Positions 1-9,584 of a stretch of 64,000 bases of DNA are shown here, piece after piece; positions within the stretch are counted from its first letter, which is position 1; every line of letters begins with the position of its first letter. The stretch comes from Bombiscardovia nodaiensis (lineage in GTDB: Bacteria; Actinomycetota; Actinomycetes; Actinomycetales; Bifidobacteriaceae), in contig AP026798.1 in assembly GCA_033127725.1 (NCBI GenBank), positions 186,001-250,000 on the forward strand, given 5' to 3'. The notes below the pieces were generated by a model that was given only the letters and a program-made list of their open reading frames with translations, did not search any database and was not told the DNA's origin. Made by a program: the position numbers and the translations under genes.

Positions 1-191
1 GCGCTGCACGCGTGGGAAGCGTGCGCAAAGGGTTGTGCTGCCTGGCGTTTGCTGGTATCCGGGCGTGCTGCCCAGAGCGGGGTGCGCGGGGTTCGTTGGT
101 GAGTGCGGATGGGGGCGGCTGGGTGCGGGTGGTGCTGGTCGGAGTTTTGGGTGGCCTGCGGGAGCTGGGGGGTTGCCAGCGTTACTGGCAT
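1..191 (-). CDS. possible partial ORF running off the left edge
   Basis: On the minus strand an ATG at 191 opens a frame with no stop codon up to the window edge (63 codons). The translation is rich in Thr, Pro, Gln and His and matches no family I recognise. A hexamer CACTTT lies 6 nt before the ATG, which would fit a leaderless start like others in this window, but no clear -35 is present. It would be divergent from the gene at 290. The composition is low-complexity and the frame may be open by chance in GC-rich DNA, so this is weakly supported. Confidence 0.22.
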   Translation of the reverse strand, partial: MPVTLATPQLPQATQNSDQHHPHPAAPIRTHQRTPRTPLWAARPDTSKRQAAQPFAHASHACS

Positions 192-289
192 GGGCGTAAA
201 GTGGGCGTATTGACTATGTGATCGTCAGCTGCTGCCGGACTGAACCGGGAGGGGTCGGCTCGATCATCGAAGAGCCAAGGGGACCTCAA

Positions 290-2401
290 ATGGGCGAATA
301 TAAGGGCGATTCATCTGCCGACGATGGGCTTGGGCACGACCAGCCGGGCGATTATGAGCGTGGGCAGGCGCCCGAGCGGGAGTCGATGACCTGTCCCCAC
401 TGTGGGGCCACTTACGAGCCGGGCAGCCGCTTCTGCCAGGTCTGCGGCTCCACGCTCAGCGACTCAACTGCGCCGACGCAAGGCAGCGAGCCCACACCTG
501 CTACGCCTGCCGCACCGGGCAAGGAGTCCGCTGCAAGCAGTGGCTCTGCCCCTGCCGCCGCTGCAGGCGCTTCGACCCAGCCCAGCGAGCCATCTGCTTC
601 TGCCGATCGTGCAGCCACAGCGGCTATTCCTACTACCGCATCGGCCCCTGCTGCCCCTGAATCTGCTGCCTCTGCTGGAGTCGAGCCCGTCGCTGAGCCT
701 ACTGCCAATGTTGCTGCTGAGTCTGCTGCCTATGCTCCCGCTGCCTCAGAGCAGGCTAGTGCGCCTTCCGTTCCTGCCACGCCCGCTGTGCCAGTCTTGG
801 CTTCGGCCCCTGCTACCGCGCCCGATTCGTACGCTTCTGCTCAGCCGGTTTCTTCTGCTCAGCCAGCTCTTTCTGCTCAGCCAGCTCCCGGTGCATGGGC
901 ACCGCAGGGTTCGCCGGTCATGAACGCTGCCCCGGCTGGCGGCCCGGCCCCGCTAATGGTGGCCGAAGTGCAGCCCATGCTAGGAGATAAGTTACAGACC
1001 GTCTGGTACACCAAAAAGGGCCGTTTTGCTTGGATTGCCAGCGTTATCGCCGTTATTGTGGTGGTGACCTTGGCTCTGGTGGTGCCCAATATTCAGGCCA
1101 TTGCTATTTCGCTGGGCCTGACTCCTCAAAACCCCTTAGCGGTCACCATGCTCTCCATGCGCGACTTGCCCAAGGCCTCCTCTGCGAATATGAGTTTCAA
1201 TCTCAAAGGCCCCTCAGGGGAGGAACTTTTCAAGCTGGACGGCTATTACGCTCTGGGCGAGAACACCGATAAGTCAGTGGTCGATTTTACCTTGAGCGTA
1301 GAGGGTGACAAGGTTCGCGCCCTCTGGGACAAGGGCGGTTTCTACATCGGCAGCGACGACGACTACAACTACACCTACATCAACGCGGACGACGTGCATA
1401 ATGACCTTCGCGGGAGTGAGTTCAACTGTCTGCCCGCCAAAACTGACGCTGCCACTTGCTACGACGGTGCCTCCCTCTACGAGTTTGAACAGGCTATCGT
1501 CAAGGATGGCCACTGGAATACCGCTGCTGCGATCCGGGCCCTGCAAAAGCAGTCGGACAAACTGAAAAAGCAGCACGCCAGCCTCCTGCGTCACAGCACG
1601 GACAACGACAAATACACGCAGGCCCAGATGAACACTATTAACAAGCAGTGGGGGTTGTCGCTCAGCCGTTTCTTCATTAAGACGCTTGAGAAAAAGGACG
1701 TCAAAGACGCTGTATTCCCCAACACTACAAGTGTGAAAGAGGGCGACGGCACCCGCTTGGATTACTCCATCGACTTCGAGCAGATAGTCCGCGCTTTCAG
1801 CCAGCACATGCTCGACACTCGTAAAACCTACCCAGAGCTGAGTAACTATTTGAACGACATCTTTAGGTCATTCGGGCAGTCATACCGGGAGTTGTTTGAG
1901 GCCGGTGTTGACTTCCAGATGCCCAAGAGCGTAGGTCTGCGCCAGCTCCAGGTGAGTTTAGAGATGGACGGCAACAAAGCCCTGAAATCCATCTCGTATA
2001 AGGCCAAGAATGCCTTCAGCTTGGACTTCGCCGTCAGTAAGGTCAACCGGGTCAAGGTTGATACCGCCGATCTGGACAGCTTCGTCAGCAAGGCTCAGAA
2101 AGGGGAGTCCCTGCAAGAAAGCTTAACGAACCCTTGGCGCAGTAAGCTGCGCAGCCCGCTCGACCGGTATTCAGACGGCGATTGGGACGACTTAGATGAC
2201 TGGGGAGATTCCAAGGATTCCAAGGGCTTTGGCGATTGGGATGACATCGACAATCCAAACAGCTCGGATTCGGGTAAGTCGGATTCGGGCAAGTCGGATT
2301 CGGATGATTCCGATGATTCGGACGACTTAGACGGGTTCGATTTCTCCGATGACGGCGTCCACGCCCAGCCTTCCCGGGCACTCGTCCAGCGTTTGGAATA
2401 G
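290..2401 (+). CDS. zinc-ribbon, single-pass membrane protein with Ala/Pro/Ser-rich linker and acidic tail
   Basis: A 703-residue protein of unknown function. I chose the ATG at 290 because AAGGGGA lies 6-7 nt upstream; the longer frame from 218 has no such signal. Residues about 33-53 hold two CxxC pairs (CPHC and CQVC), a zinc-ribbon knuckle. A long low-complexity Ala/Pro/Ser/Gln linker follows, then one hydrophobic helix at about residues 247-270 preceded by Lys/Arg. The remaining ~430 residues should be extracytoplasmic, with no recognised domain, and end in an Asp/Ser-rich tail with repeated SDSGK and DDSDD units. This layout (cytoplasmic ribbon, one membrane span, large outer domain) is common in actinobacterial and firmicute envelope proteins. 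The role is not known; envelope sensing or cell-wall association is only a guess. Confidence 0.8.
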   Translation: MGEYKGDSSADDGLGHDQPGDYERGQAPERESMTCPHCGATYEPGSRFCQVCGSTLSDSTAPTQGSEPTPATPAAPGKESAASSGSAPAAAAGASTQPSEPSASADRAATAAIPTTASAPAAPESAASAGVEPVAEPTANVAAESAAYAPAASEQASAPSVPATPAVPVLASAPATAPDSYASAQPVSSAQPALSAQPAPGAWAPQGSPVMNAAPAGGPAPLMVAEVQPMLGDKLQTVWYTKKGRFAWIASVIAVIVVVTLALVVPNIQAIAISLGLTPQNPLAVTMLSMRDLPKASSANMSFNLKGPSGEELFKLDGYYALGENTDKSVVDFTLSVEGDKVRALWDKGGFYIGSDDDYNYTYINADDVHNDLRGSEFNCLPAKTDAATCYDGASLYEFEQAIVKDGHWNTAAAIRALQKQSDKLKKQHASLLRHSTDNDKYTQAQMNTINKQWGLSLSRFFIKTLEKKDVKDAVFPNTTSVKEGDGTRLDYSIDFEQIVRAFSQHMLDTRKTYPELSNYLNDIFRSFGQSYRELFEAGVDFQMPKSVGLRQLQVSLEMDGNKALKSISYKAKNAFSLDFAVSKVNRVKVDTADLDSFVSKAQKGESLQESLTNPWRSKLRSPLDRYSDGDWDDLDDWGDSKDSKGFGDWDDIDNPNSSDSGKSDSGKSDSDDSDDSDDLDGFDFSDDGVHAQPSRALVQRLE

Positions 2402-2511
2402 CCCAAGAGGGCGTCGGGCGCGTATCTGCCGGATTTCAAAGAAGCCTCGCCCGAGGCCATCGTAAGAATAATGCGTGCAAAAGTGCGCTCCAAGCACTAT
2501 CGTGAGAGAGT

Positions 2512-3243
2512 ATGAGCCAAAGCAACGAAGATGAAGCAGTAGTGCCAGGCACCGTGGGCGAACCCCAACGAGTGAGCGTGGTCAAATATTCGCGCAAAAA
2601 CGGACAGGCGAACGTGCGGCGGCCTATGTTCTTGCTCTTGCACGGATGGGGGTCAAACGAAGAGGACATAGCCGACATCATGCGCTACGTGGCCCCCTAC
2701 AGCGACTACGCTTCCCTGCGCGCGCCCATGACCGTGCCCGGCTCGGAAAGCGGCATGTTTGGGCCCGGATACACCTGGTTCCACCGTTCTCGGCCCCAGG
2801 GCGAGGATCTGGACCGCGACGGGTTCGCTGCCGCCTCAGCTATCGACGAATGGGTTCAAGCCAATCTGCCTGCAGAGCGAGACGTGGTCGTCATGGGCTT
2901 TTCTCAGGGCGGTATGTTGGCCGCCCACCTGCTGCGGATCAACCCTGAGCGTTACCGGGCAGCTATTTCACTCTCTGGCTTTTTGGCACCGGGCGAAGTG
3001 GAGGGCACGGCTCCTGCCGATGAGCGTCTGGCAGCTATGGAAAAGCCTGTGTTTTATGGTTTCGGCACCGACGACCCAATGGTTCCGCGCTACGAGTCGC
3101 ACGCTTTTGCGGCCTGGTTGGACGAACATGTCTGGCTGCGCTCGCAAGCCTACGAAGGCTTAGATCACTCAGTCTCTATGGTGGAGCTGGGCGATATCCG
3201 CCGGTGGCTGGCCGACATCGACGTGACCTCCGGGCTCATGTGA
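2512..3243 (+). CDS. alpha/beta-hydrolase, phospholipase/carboxylesterase family
   Basis: A 243-residue cytoplasmic serine hydrolase of the small carboxylesterase (acyl-protein thioesterase-like) family. The oxyanion-side motif HGWGS is at about residues 44-48. The nucleophile elbow GFSQGG places the catalytic Ser at about 131, a GTDDPMVP segment supplies the acid at about 187-188, and the histidine is at about 219 in GLDHS. The length is close to the family norm of 210-240. The family hydrolyses short acyl esters; the natural substrate is unknown. It starts 110 bp after the zinc-ribbon gene with a weak GAGAG ribosome site and is convergent with the antiporter gene. Confidence 0.88.
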   Translation: MSQSNEDEAVVPGTVGEPQRVSVVKYSRKNGQANVRRPMFLLLHGWGSNEEDIADIMRYVAPYSDYASLRAPMTVPGSESGMFGPGYTWFHRSRPQGEDLDRDGFAAASAIDEWVQANLPAERDVVVMGFSQGGMLAAHLLRINPERYRAAISLSGFLAPGEVEGTAPADERLAAMEKPVFYGFGTDDPMVPRYESHAFAAWLDEHVWLRSQAYEGLDHSVSMVELGDIRRWLADIDVTSGLM

Positions 3244-3360
3244 GCGCGCTGGTGCGTGGCAGAGCGTAGCGGGCGGCGGCAAGCAGTAGAGCGCGGTGTC
3301 AGCGGGTATCTGCGGTAGATCTGAGCGGGCGGGCGAGCGTGGTCGCGCTCTTGCTCGCGC

Positions 3361-5532
3361 TCACACGACCGAATCGTTGTCCACCTGCATCACGTACACG
3401 TTGCGCCGCAAGTCTCTGGCGAGGCTGCGCGGAATCTCACCCGCTTCCACCATGTCTTGAATCACCGAAAGCTCGGTGGCGTATCCTTCGCGCTTGACTT
3501 CCTCCACAGATTCGCGCATTTCGGGCACTTCGCCGAACTCAGTCTTGCCTTCTGCCGAAGACTCGATGAGCTGGTGGTTGATGATTGTGGTCAGCAGATC
3601 CTCAGTTTTGAACCGTCCCTTGCCCAGTTCGGCGTAGAGCTGCTCGACCACATGGTGGTTGAGTTCAGCCTGCAAGTCGCGCCCGGCCAAAAAGACTTCG
3701 TTCTCAGAAATCTTGGGGGTCATGTGCCGCAGGCGGTGAATCAGGTGGCGGATGAGGCCTTGAGCGCGGCGTATAGCAATATGAATGTGCCACTTAAATT
3801 CGCTGCCCTCGTCCAGGTGGGCCAGGGAATTCGTGATGTGCTCCAGCGTGTTTTCGGCGGCTTGCTCGCGCGATTCCAGGGAGTAGGTGTGGTCGGCTTC
3901 GGGAGCTTGCTGGGCGACCTGGCTCGCGTCTGTTGCCTCGCTGTCGCTGCTGCCCTCCCCGGCGCCCGCCTTGTTGTTCTCCTTGCTTTTTGCATTCTCG
4001 CTCTCCAGCCTGTTGCTCTCTTTGCGGATTTCCTCGAGCCTTTGCTCCATAAATTCCTGCTCCCACTGCAGGGTCTGGAGCTGTAGGGCCTGGGGTTCGC
4101 GCGGATTGTAGAGCCCAATTTGCGACTTTAGGCGCGAAATGCGCTGATTGTAGAGCGTGATGACATGCTGCACGGCCAGGCGGTTGCTGTCCGTAATGTG
4201 AGAGGAAAGCTCTTCGACCGTGCGCCGGAGCACCTCGATGGACTCCTCCACCTGCTCAGTTTCAACGCCCTGACTTTTGGCCGGTGCGAGCAGGGGCAGG
4301 CCGAAGTTGGCCAGGAGGAGGGTGACGACGATTACGCCCGCGGCTACGAAAATCAGCTCGTTGCGCATGGGGAAGGTGGCGCCGGAAGCGAGTGCGTAGG
4401 GGATGGTCAGCACTAAGGAGAGGGTAATCGTGCCCTTGGGGCCGCCCAGGGTCATCACTGCTGCCGAGCGCAGGCGGCGGCGGGTCATAGGCACACGTTT
4501 GCCGGTTTCGGGGTTGGTGGCGAAGAAGAGCACACCCACCACCCACATAAAGCGCACGATTATGACGGTGCAGGAGACTAGGGCGATGGTGGCGAGCAGG
4601 GTGATGTTGCCCACCTTCCTATCCCCCCAAGAGGTCAGGATGGCGGAGGGCAGGAGCATGCCGAGAATGACGAACACCGCGCCGTTCAGGCAGAAGGAGA
4701 GCACCTTCCACACGGACGCGGAGACGATATTGGTTTTGGAGGTGTTGGGGCCGATGGCTGTGCGGTCGAAACGGGCCATGAGCCCGGTGGCCACCACGGC
4801 GAGCACACCTGAAACGTGGAGCCAGTTTTGCGCTACCAGGTAAATCAAGAACGGTAGGAAGAGTTCGAGCAAGATGCGGGTGGTCATGGACTCCCAGCCC
4901 AGCTTGCGGGCTGTTTCGAAGGCCCAGTTGGTGATGAGGCCCATGAGCGCGCCAAAAATTATGCCGCCGATGAAGGAGATGAAGAAGCTGCTTATGGCGC
5001 TCGCGGGCGAGAAAAATCCGGTTACTGCGGACAAAATGGCGAACTGGAAGCCAATAACGCCTGTGGCATCGTTGAAGAGTGATTCTCCGACCAAAATTGA
5101 GCGCTGGCGGTCGGTCAGGTCCGCGTCTTTGCCGATGGAGGAGACGGCCACAGCATCGGTAGGACCCAGAGCAGCACCCAGGGCGAGCGCGGCTGCCAGC
5201 GGGTACATGGGCCAGACGGCGTGCAGGAGCACTCCGACCATCAGCATGGTGAACGCGGCTAAGCCAATGGCGAGCGAGAGTGAGAGGTTGAGCGTCTTGG
5301 AAAGCTGTACTTTGTCAATCGTATGGGCTTCGTAGTAGAGCAGGGGCGCGATGAAAAGTACCATAAAGAGCTCTGGGTCCAGGCGCATGGGAGGGAAAAA
5401 TGGCAGGAGAGCCATCACAATTCCCAGGGCGATTTGCACCAGGGGCGTGGATATACGCGGTATAAAACGGCTAATAAATGAGGAGATGAGCACAGCCGCC
5501 ATAATGCTGAGAATGAGAGTAAAAAGTTCCAC
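3361..5532 (-). CDS. Na+/H+ antiporter, CPA1 (NhaP/NHE-like) family
   Basis: A 723-residue membrane protein. The N-terminal ~420 residues contain about a dozen hydrophobic helices with the CPA1 signatures GPTDAVAVSS and GESLFNDATG; the Asn-Asp pair in the latter is the ion-binding pair known for this family. The C-terminal ~300 residues are hydrophilic and charged, with coiled-coil-like Glu/Arg stretches, and are expected to be a cytoplasmic regulatory domain. The family exchanges Na+ (or K+) for H+ and serves pH and salt homeostasis. The start is GTG at 5532 with AGAAAGG just upstream. It is divergent from the P-type ATPase gene across a 336-bp AT-richer region, so the two ion transporters could share regulation, though nothing direct shows this. 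Confidence 0.92.
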   Translation of the reverse strand: MELFTLILSIMAAVLISSFISRFIPRISTPLVQIALGIVMALLPFFPPMRLDPELFMVLFIAPLLYYEAHTIDKVQLSKTLNLSLSLAIGLAAFTMLMVGVLLHAVWPMYPLAAALALGAALGPTDAVAVSSIGKDADLTDRQRSILVGESLFNDATGVIGFQFAILSAVTGFFSPASAISSFFISFIGGIIFGALMGLITNWAFETARKLGWESMTTRILLELFLPFLIYLVAQNWLHVSGVLAVVATGLMARFDRTAIGPNTSKTNIVSASVWKVLSFCLNGAVFVILGMLLPSAILTSWGDRKVGNITLLATIALVSCTVIIVRFMWVVGVLFFATNPETGKRVPMTRRRLRSAAVMTLGGPKGTITLSLVLTIPYALASGATFPMRNELIFVAAGVIVVTLLLANFGLPLLAPAKSQGVETEQVEESIEVLRRTVEELSSHITDSNRLAVQHVITLYNQRISRLKSQIGLYNPREPQALQLQTLQWEQEFMEQRLEEIRKESNRLESENAKSKENNKAGAGEGSSDSEATDASQVAQQAPEADHTYSLESREQAAENTLEHITNSLAHLDEGSEFKWHIHIAIRRAQGLIRHLIHRLRHMTPKISENEVFLAGRDLQAELNHHVVEQLYAELGKGRFKTEDLLTTIINHQLIESSAEGKTEFGEVPEMRESVEEVKREGYATELSVIQDMVEAGEIPRSLARDLRRNVYVMQVDNDSVV

Positions 5533-5868
5533 TGGCAGCCTTTCTATTCTTGTGCCCCTTGCCTTCGGCGCACGTTCTTATTGGTGCACTCCTGCCGGCC
5601 TTGCACATATATTTGCTCCGACTGTTGTGAGCGTCACCGTCTCACAGTCAGTCGTCCACACGGTCCCCGCTGTAGCCCTGCCTTGTGGATGAGCGAGTGA
5701 AGATAGCGTTCACAAGGTACACAAGGTCTAGATACAGTTTGCCAAAGCTGACAGAATGTTTATGTAAATATTATATGAAATTAGGAATACGCAAACAGCG
5801 AATTGCGTTGATGAGTACAGAAGTCACAAATACAAAACACCGACCCAGAAGAAAGGCCGGCTTCATTT
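5533..5868. promoter_or_regulatory. divergent intergenic region between antiporter and P-type ATPase
   Basis: No gene is visible in these 336 bases. The part nearest the ATPase (about 5700-5850) is clearly AT-richer than its surroundings and includes TATGTAAATATTATATG around 5760, suitable for a promoter. AAGAAAGG at 5849-5856 lies 12 nt before the ATPase ATG and is its likely ribosome site. Confidence 0.45.
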
Positions 5869-8736
5869 ATGTCGAGAAACTTGACTAATTCAACTATTCA
5901 GCCAAGTAACCAACTCAATGCACATACCGATGCAACTACGCTAACCCCGCACACCGCCGCAACTCAGCCTGGAGCAGGCAGCGAGCGCTTGGGGACGAGC
6001 GAGGTACAAGCCCAGCAAGACACCGCCTGGCACGCCCTGAGCGTCCAAGGTGCGCTGGCCACGCTCAAAACAGGCCGCCAGGGGCTCTCCGCCTCCGAAG
6101 CTCAGCGCCGCCTGCAGCTCTTTGGTCCCAACGCGCTGGCCCAGGGCGAGCGCAAACCCAAGTGGAAACTGGCCTTAGAGCAGTTCACCAGCCCCCTGAT
6201 TGCCGTGCTCATTGTCTGCGGCATCATCACTATTTTCTTGGGCCACTATGTGGACGCGGGCGCAATTTTTGTAGTGTTGATTTTGAACGCCATTATCGGC
6301 TTCGTTCAGGAGTCTAAGGCAGATAAGGCCGTGGAAGCGCTCACTTCGCTGGCCTCGCCCACCACGCGCATTATGCGTGACGGTGACGCCATGACCATCG
6401 ACGCTGCCGACCTGGTGCCGGGCGACCTGGTTCTGCTCGAATCCGGCGACCGCGTGCCCGCCGACTTGCGCTTAATCGATGCCATCCACCTAAAAATTAA
6501 CGAATCTATGCTCACAGGTGAAAGTGAGGACGCTCGCAAGGGCACGCAGGAGGTGGAGACCGACGCGGCCCTGGGAGATCGGCTCAATATCGCTTTTTCC
6601 GGGACTATGGTCACTTCCGGGCGCGGCCAGGGCGTGGTTGTAGCCACGGGCGGCGACACGGAGTTGGGCGAAATCAACGATTTGGTCCACGTTTCCAAGG
6701 GTTTGACGCCCCTGCAAAAGATTTTGAAGCGGGCGGAGACGGGCATTGCCATCGCTGTCATTTTGGTAGCGGTGTTCGTCTTCATTGGCGGCGCTATCAT
6801 CAACGGCGACCCGGCCCAGGCCTTCCTTTCGGCGGTTTCGCTGGTGGTGGCCTCCATGCCCGAGGCTCTGCCGATTGTGCTCACGGTCGCTATGGCCTTG
6901 GGCGTCTCGCGCATGGCCCAGTACAACGCGATTGTGCGCTCGCTACCGGCTGTGGAGACCCTGGGCTCCATCACGGTCATTGGCTCCGACAAGACGGGCA
7001 CGCTCACGCAGAACCGGATGAGCGTGGAGCAGGTGACGGTGGGCGGCGGCGGTCCCCAGCAGCTCTGTGACCTGACCAGCGGCGGCTCCCAGAATTCGGC
7101 CCCAGCCCAGGGTGTGCAGGCCCTCTTGCAGGCGGGTGCTTTGACGAACGAAGCGCAGCGGGTGCAGAACGACCAGGGTCTCATCACCTACTCCGGCGAC
7201 GCGGTCGATATGGCTATGGCTCGCGCGGCTGACGAGGCCGGTGCGGTCAGCTCCCAGGAGTTGGAATCGCCCATTGCCCTGCAAACGCCCTACGAGCCCG
7301 AGCTCCTGCATTCCATGACCATCCGCCAGCAGGCCGACGGCTCCCTGGTCCAGCACGTCAAGGGCGCCCCCGACGCGGTGTTGGCTATGTGTACCACCAT
7401 GCAAGACGAGCAAGGCCAGCAGCTACCGCTGGACGCGGACGCTGTGCATGCGGCCTACGAACAGATGGGTATCCAGGGCTTGCGCGTGATTGGCGTGGCC
7501 GCTCGCCCAATTCCGTCCGGCGACGACCTCCAGTCCCACAAGCGCGCGCACGACATGACCTTCCTGGGTCTTGAGGGCATGCTCGACCCGCCGCGCGAGG
7601 GTGTGCGCGAGGCCATTGAGCAGAGCGCTCAGGCCGGCATCCGCGTCATCATGATTACCGGCGACCACCCGGTCACGGCTGCGGCCATCGGTCAGCGCCT
7701 AGGCCTCAAGTCCACCGGTCAAGCCCTCACCGGCTCGGAAATGCTGGGTATGAGCGACGAAGTACTCGCCGCCCGCCTGCGCGAAACGTCCATCGCCGCC
7801 CGCGTCTCCCCGCAAGACAAGCTGCGCATTGTGGAGACCCTGCAGGCCCAGGGCGAGGTCGTGGCGGTCACAGGCGACGGCGTGAACGATGCGCCTGCGC
7901 TCAAGGCCGCTTCGGTGGGTATCGCCATGGGCGAGTCCGGCACCGACGTGGCCCGCGAGGCCTCGGACGTGGTCTTGACTGACGACAATTTCGTCACGAT
8001 TACCCACGCGGTTCGCCAGGGTCGTGTCACCTTCAAAGCCATCCGCGGCTCGGCCTACTTCCTCCTGGCTACGGCTGCGGCGGCCATGATTGCTGTGGGC
8101 GTGAACGTAATTGCAGACATGCCCCTGCTCTTCCTGCCCCTGCAGATGCTCTGGATTAACTTCGTGACCAACGGCGTGCAAGACATCGCCCTGGGCTTCG
8201 AACCCGGAGACGGCGAAGAGCTCAACGCCCCGCCTCGCGCCCGGTCGGAGGGCTTGCTTTCCAACACCCTGTGGTCGCGCGTGGCGGTCTGCGGCCTGTG
8301 GATGGCCACCTGTGTGTTGGTCCTCTTCCATGTGAGCGTTTCGCGCGGCATGGATCTGGCTCAAGCGCGAACCCTGGCCCTGACCCTGCTGGTGCTCTTC
8401 AACTTCTTCGTCGCCATGTCGGCCCGGTCCGAGACCAAGCTGATTGTGCAGTTGAACCCCTTGAGCAACAAGTTCCTGCTCCTGGCTTCGCTGGTGGCGC
8501 TCGCTATTCACGCTGGCGCTATCTACTGGCCTGCGCTGGCTGGCGTGCTAGGCATGGCACCCCTGAGCCTGGCCCAGTGGGGTCTGTGCCTGGCAGTCGG
8601 GCTCACGGTGCTCATCTTCTGCGAGGGAGACAAGCTGATCCGCCAGCTTTTGGCCCGCCACGGTCACACTCCGCGCTCGGCCCTGGCCCGCACCCACCGT
8701 TCCATAGCGGCCATGCTCCGTCCCGAGCAGCAGTGA
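5869..8736 (+). CDS. P-type cation-transporting ATPase (P2-type, Ca2+-ATPase-like)
   Basis: A 955-residue ATP-driven cation pump of the plasma membrane. All core elements are present in order: an N-terminal cation-ATPase domain after a ~45-residue polar extension, TGES of the actuator domain at about 216-219, the phosphorylated Asp of DKTGT at about 374, the TGDHPVTA hinge, and TGDGVNDAP at about 668. Ten hydrophobic helices can be placed. The M4 signature reads PEALP rather than the PEGLP of SERCA/PacL pumps. The M6 segment reads NFVTNGVQDIALGFEP, with Asn where SERCA has a calcium-ligand Asp (NLVTDG). The ion is therefore not certain; Ca2+, Mn2+ or Na+ are all possible. The start is ATG at 5869. 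Confidence 0.92.
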   Translation: MSRNLTNSTIQPSNQLNAHTDATTLTPHTAATQPGAGSERLGTSEVQAQQDTAWHALSVQGALATLKTGRQGLSASEAQRRLQLFGPNALAQGERKPKWKLALEQFTSPLIAVLIVCGIITIFLGHYVDAGAIFVVLILNAIIGFVQESKADKAVEALTSLASPTTRIMRDGDAMTIDAADLVPGDLVLLESGDRVPADLRLIDAIHLKINESMLTGESEDARKGTQEVETDAALGDRLNIAFSGTMVTSGRGQGVVVATGGDTELGEINDLVHVSKGLTPLQKILKRAETGIAIAVILVAVFVFIGGAIINGDPAQAFLSAVSLVVASMPEALPIVLTVAMALGVSRMAQYNAIVRSLPAVETLGSITVIGSDKTGTLTQNRMSVEQVTVGGGGPQQLCDLTSGGSQNSAPAQGVQALLQAGALTNEAQRVQNDQGLITYSGDAVDMAMARAADEAGAVSSQELESPIALQTPYEPELLHSMTIRQQADGSLVQHVKGAPDAVLAMCTTMQDEQGQQLPLDADAVHAAYEQMGIQGLRVIGVAARPIPSGDDLQSHKRAHDMTFLGLEGMLDPPREGVREAIEQSAQAGIRVIMITGDHPVTAAAIGQRLGLKSTGQALTGSEMLGMSDEVLAARLRETSIAARVSPQDKLRIVETLQAQGEVVAVTGDGVNDAPALKAASVGIAMGESGTDVAREASDVVLTDDNFVTITHAVRQGRVTFKAIRGSAYFLLATAAAAMIAVGVNVIADMPLLFLPLQMLWINFVTNGVQDIALGFEPGDGEELNAPPRARSEGLLSNTLWSRVAVCGLWMATCVLVLFHVSVSRGMDLAQARTLALTLLVLFNFFVAMSARSETKLIVQLNPLSNKFLLLASLVALAIHAGAIYWPALAGVLGMAPLSLAQWGLCLAVGLTVLIFCEGDKLIRQLLARHGHTPRSALARTHRSIAAMLRPEQQ

Positions 8737-8840
8737 AAGGGTTCGTGCCTGGCAGCCATACAACAATGCGCTGTTGGGCACATTGAGCTGAAACGCACAC
8801 CACTGCGGCGTCGTCTCTAATAGGCGGCGCCGTCTTGTGC

Positions 8841-8855
8841 CACACTAGTAGTGTG
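8841..8855. promoter_or_regulatory. perfect 15-bp palindrome across the tadA start
   Basis: CACACTAGTAGTGTG reads the same on both strands (7-bp arms, single central base) and covers the GTG start of tadA. Its left half, CACACT, is 6 nt before the GTG and could double as a -10 hexamer for a leaderless transcript. It could be an operator or a coincidence of the promoter sequence. Confidence 0.35.
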
Positions 8856-9326
8856 AACGTTTCAAACTCCCGCCAACTCTGGGCCCCGGCTATGGCTCAG
8901 GCCTTGCAAGAGGCAGCCCGGGCAGGCGCTCAGGGCGATGTCCCAGTCGGCGCTGTCGTCCTGGATTCGCGCGGGCAGGTCGTGTCTACGGGCCGCAACC
9001 AGCGGGAAGCCCAGGGCGATCCTCTCTCTCATGCCGAGATGGAGGCCCTGCGCTCGGCGGCGAGCGCGCTGGGCACCTGGAATCTCTCCGCCTGCACCCT
9101 GCTAGTCACGCTGGAACCCTGCCCCATGTGCGCTGGCGCTGCTCTCTCCTGCCACATCGACCGCATTGTTTTCGGTGCCTGGGATCCGAAAATGGGTGCC
9201 TGCGGGTCTGTCTGGGACCTGCCGCGCGACCCGCATATTGGTGCGCACCCCGAGATTGTCGGCGGTTTTGCCGAGTCCGACTGCGCTGCCGTCCTCAACG
9301 ATTTTTTCGCCGCCCGCCGCCGCTAG
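8853..9326 (+). CDS. tadA: tRNA-specific adenosine-34 deaminase TadA
   Basis: Converts A34 to inosine in the anticodon of tRNA-Arg(ACG). The 157-residue protein has the cytidine/deoxycytidylate deaminase zinc site: HAE at about 60-62 (zinc His and catalytic Glu) and PCPMC with Cys 90 and Cys 93, spaced as in TadA. The preceding PVGAVVLD and the TGRNQRE segment also fit. Start choice: there is no Shine-Dalgarno, a TTG at 8835 and a GTG at 8853 are in frame, and the family N-terminus aligns best with 8853. A -10-like CACACT sits 6 nt upstream, so translation may be leaderless. It is a stand-alone gene between the ATPase and panE. Confidence 0.88.
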   Translation: MNVSNSRQLWAPAMAQALQEAARAGAQGDVPVGAVVLDSRGQVVSTGRNQREAQGDPLSHAEMEALRSAASALGTWNLSACTLLVTLEPCPMCAGAALSCHIDRIVFGAWDPKMGACGSVWDLPRDPHIGAHPEIVGGFAESDCAAVLNDFFAARRR

Positions 9327-9584
9327 TAGCTTCCCCAAGCCTGTGTTCCCGCTCAAACGGGCTGCTTCCGTAGCAAGTTCGTAGTCCATCCGTAGTCAAC
9401 CTGCGATCCAATCAACCCCTGGCACATTCGTGTCCAACATGTGGACGCTTGTCCGCTCCCGAAATCTGCTTAGGGCATACTTCCCTATAACTCTCGGGCG
9501 TTGTCGCGCAGGCCCATTTCCGCCTGCCGCGCTCGATTGCAGGGCTCAGGCAACCGGGCCCGGTCCGCAGAAAGGGGCAGAACG

